Shown one piece after another: positions 62,645-64,000 of a stretch of 64,000 bases of DNA (positions are counted from its first letter, which is position 1; each line of letters opens with the position of its first letter). The stretch is from Ricordea florida. Lineage: Eukaryota; Cnidaria; Anthozoa; Corallimorpharia; Ricordeidae. The notes under the pieces were generated by a model. The model had not been told where the DNA came from and searched no databases. It saw only the letters and a list, made by a program, of their open reading frames with translations. A program made the position numbers and the translations under genes. The DNA lies in the NCBI GenBank assembly GCA_949710005.1, contig OX453276.1:6170877-6234876 (forward strand), written 5' to 3'.

Positions 62645-64000
62645 CTTCCGGTTAGTTGTATGAGGTCAAAAGCTTGTGCGTGCCCCAAATTGGTGATCCA
62701 TGAAATGTAACCGTAACTGACCGTAAGAAAGCTAACTTGTCTGATTATTTCGCAGACTTCTGTACCAATGCCAGCGTTTAAAAGTGGGCTTCTTCGTTTA
62801 GTCTCGAATCGCCCTCAAGTCTGTCTGCAAGGGACAAGAAAACTACTCGTTCACTGCGCTGATCTTTGTGCATAAATGTTACGGATCGGGCTGAACTGAT
62901 ATTAGCGCTAAAAAGGACAATGGGTTGATTTCCTCTGTTGCGAAAGCCTAACATACGTACAGAAGTGACTTTAAATGGCCTTATGTACGTGAATAAGCCT
63001 GAGTCGTTGTATGAGCATTTCGCGCGAACGGTTAAGATGAGCAACAGTTAACCTTTTACATTTACGTGAAACCCCCTAAAATTTAAAACATGTTAAATGT
63101 GTAATATGTAAGTGTGGAGATGTCAATAAATGATTTCAATAACAAAATAAATAAATAAAGGAAAAATTTATGTCGAGAAAAAAGGCTTTCTACGTTTACA
63201 TAAAAACTCCACACGTTATCTATCTATTTTATCCACGCACGGAAATATAATTAAATTCGCACGTAGCTGTACTAACGTTGAATGTACCTGACAACGGAAA
63301 TCGTCCTAAACGCTCGCAAATCCTTTGATAATACAGGTTCATTTACCTCTAGCATGTATTTCTTCTGTTGCCTACCTTTGACGTAGTATAGCCAATTGTT
63401 ACAGAGACGTGAGTTTTACTGTTAATTACACCACTTGTGACTTGTAAAAAATTCATACGAAACTACATCTGGGACCGTGGTTGCGTATTTTCCATATCCT
63501 CACTAGTGATGATATCGATATCGTCATTTCGCGCCTTGAACGATTAAGTTCATGTACACAGCTGTCAAACGGATATCTTAATGTGGTGTGTGTTGTGTCT
63601 GTATAGTAAAATAAGATAGCCCGTTAGCTCAGAAATATGAATTTTATGTTGGAGTAGCAATATCTTACTCGTGAGATATTGTTCTTGCCACTCGAGCTCT
63701 TGCCACTCCCATCTTCTCGCCACAATAACTTTATTTGTTCTCGTTTCCCTAAATTTATATATTTGTATTAGGTAAGAAGGTGATTTAAAAAGCAGCTTGG
63801 AATAAATATTAAGCACAACTAAATTTTTGAATGAATAAAAAATTTGAACGATTCTGTACTGCAAGTGCAATTTGTTGTTAATAATATATATTGAAAATTT
63901 TAAGTGTAAATTTCCGCTCTCTGAATATCAATATCTTGCACTTAACTTTGCGCACTGTTTGGGACTAATTGACTGTTTTGTTTAGAACGGAATAATATAA
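62645..64000 (-). repeat. Right arm of the large inverted repeat (runs off the window)
   Basis: Inverted, diverged copy of 53825-55199: AAGCTTGTGCGTGCCCCAAA (62669), CTAGTGATGATATCGATATC (63504), GGGACTAATTGACTGTTTTG (63960). At least 1,356 bp; the outer limit is not reached. Confidence 0.88.

Noticed and set aside
53825-64000. TIRs of a single 10-kb DNA transposon carrying a P450
   Set aside because: No transposase between the arms, arms clearly diverged and the P450 is an ordinary spliced host gene; an element pair or inverted duplication is simpler.

Overview
This window is nuclear DNA of an animal, most likely a cnidarian and probably an anthozoan such as a stony coral. It is AT-rich, genes have short exons with GT-AG introns, and introns are full of LINEs, short terminal-inverted-repeat (TIR) elements, tRNA-like SINEs and microsatellites. 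The genus is an inference; no sequence here fixes it.

Layout. (1) Positions 1-5060: an apparently full-length two-ORF CR1/L2-type LINE with both reading frames open, sitting in ATCT microsatellite. (2) Positions 5966-29114, minus strand: one host gene that I assembled exon by exon as ZGRF1 (GRF zinc finger protein/helicase). Its N-terminal DUF2439-type domain starts at 29114, a 2.0-kb disordered exon lies at 15059-17068, and the GRF zinc finger is coded by micro-exons at 7.6-10.5 kb. The helicase core must lie left of the window. The introns hold a TTAA-flanked TIR element (20097-20770), a degraded LINE (18.2-19.8 kb), a long AGTGGT microsatellite and an orphan cytochrome P450 exon (24821-24974). 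(3) Positions 29115-30307: head-to-head promoter interval. (4) Positions 30308-46701: a 16.4-kb Polinton/Maverick that looks whole and young. It has 672-bp TIRs that look identical, a perfect 5-bp target duplication and 16 open genes (protein-primed DNA polymerase B, integrase, packaging ATPase, candidate capsid genes and unknown proteins). (5) Positions 46703-51038, plus strand: a decaying P450 gene. The Polinton landed exactly on its start codon, its second coding exon cannot be found and its main exon has a one-base frameshift. (6) Positions 53825-64000: two inverted 1.36-kb repeat arms enclosing a second, intact P450 gene (57451-62252, minus, 4 exons, 512 aa).

The two P450 genes are inverted relatives with matching exon 1 length (206 nt) and the same splice phases where they can be compared. 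One is intact and one is dying. The Polinton separates the dying copy from the promoter it presumably shared head-to-head with ZGRF1. The most noteworthy observations are the Polinton at the P450 initiation codon, TIRs that run into the first codons of both terminal Polinton genes, unusual Cys/Lys-rich and Asp/His-rich inserts plus an HNH-type module in its polymerase, repeated upstream motifs in its gene block, and a short TIR element that has become a tandem array in a P450 intron. All calls come from reading the sequence and from known family motifs; no database search was run.
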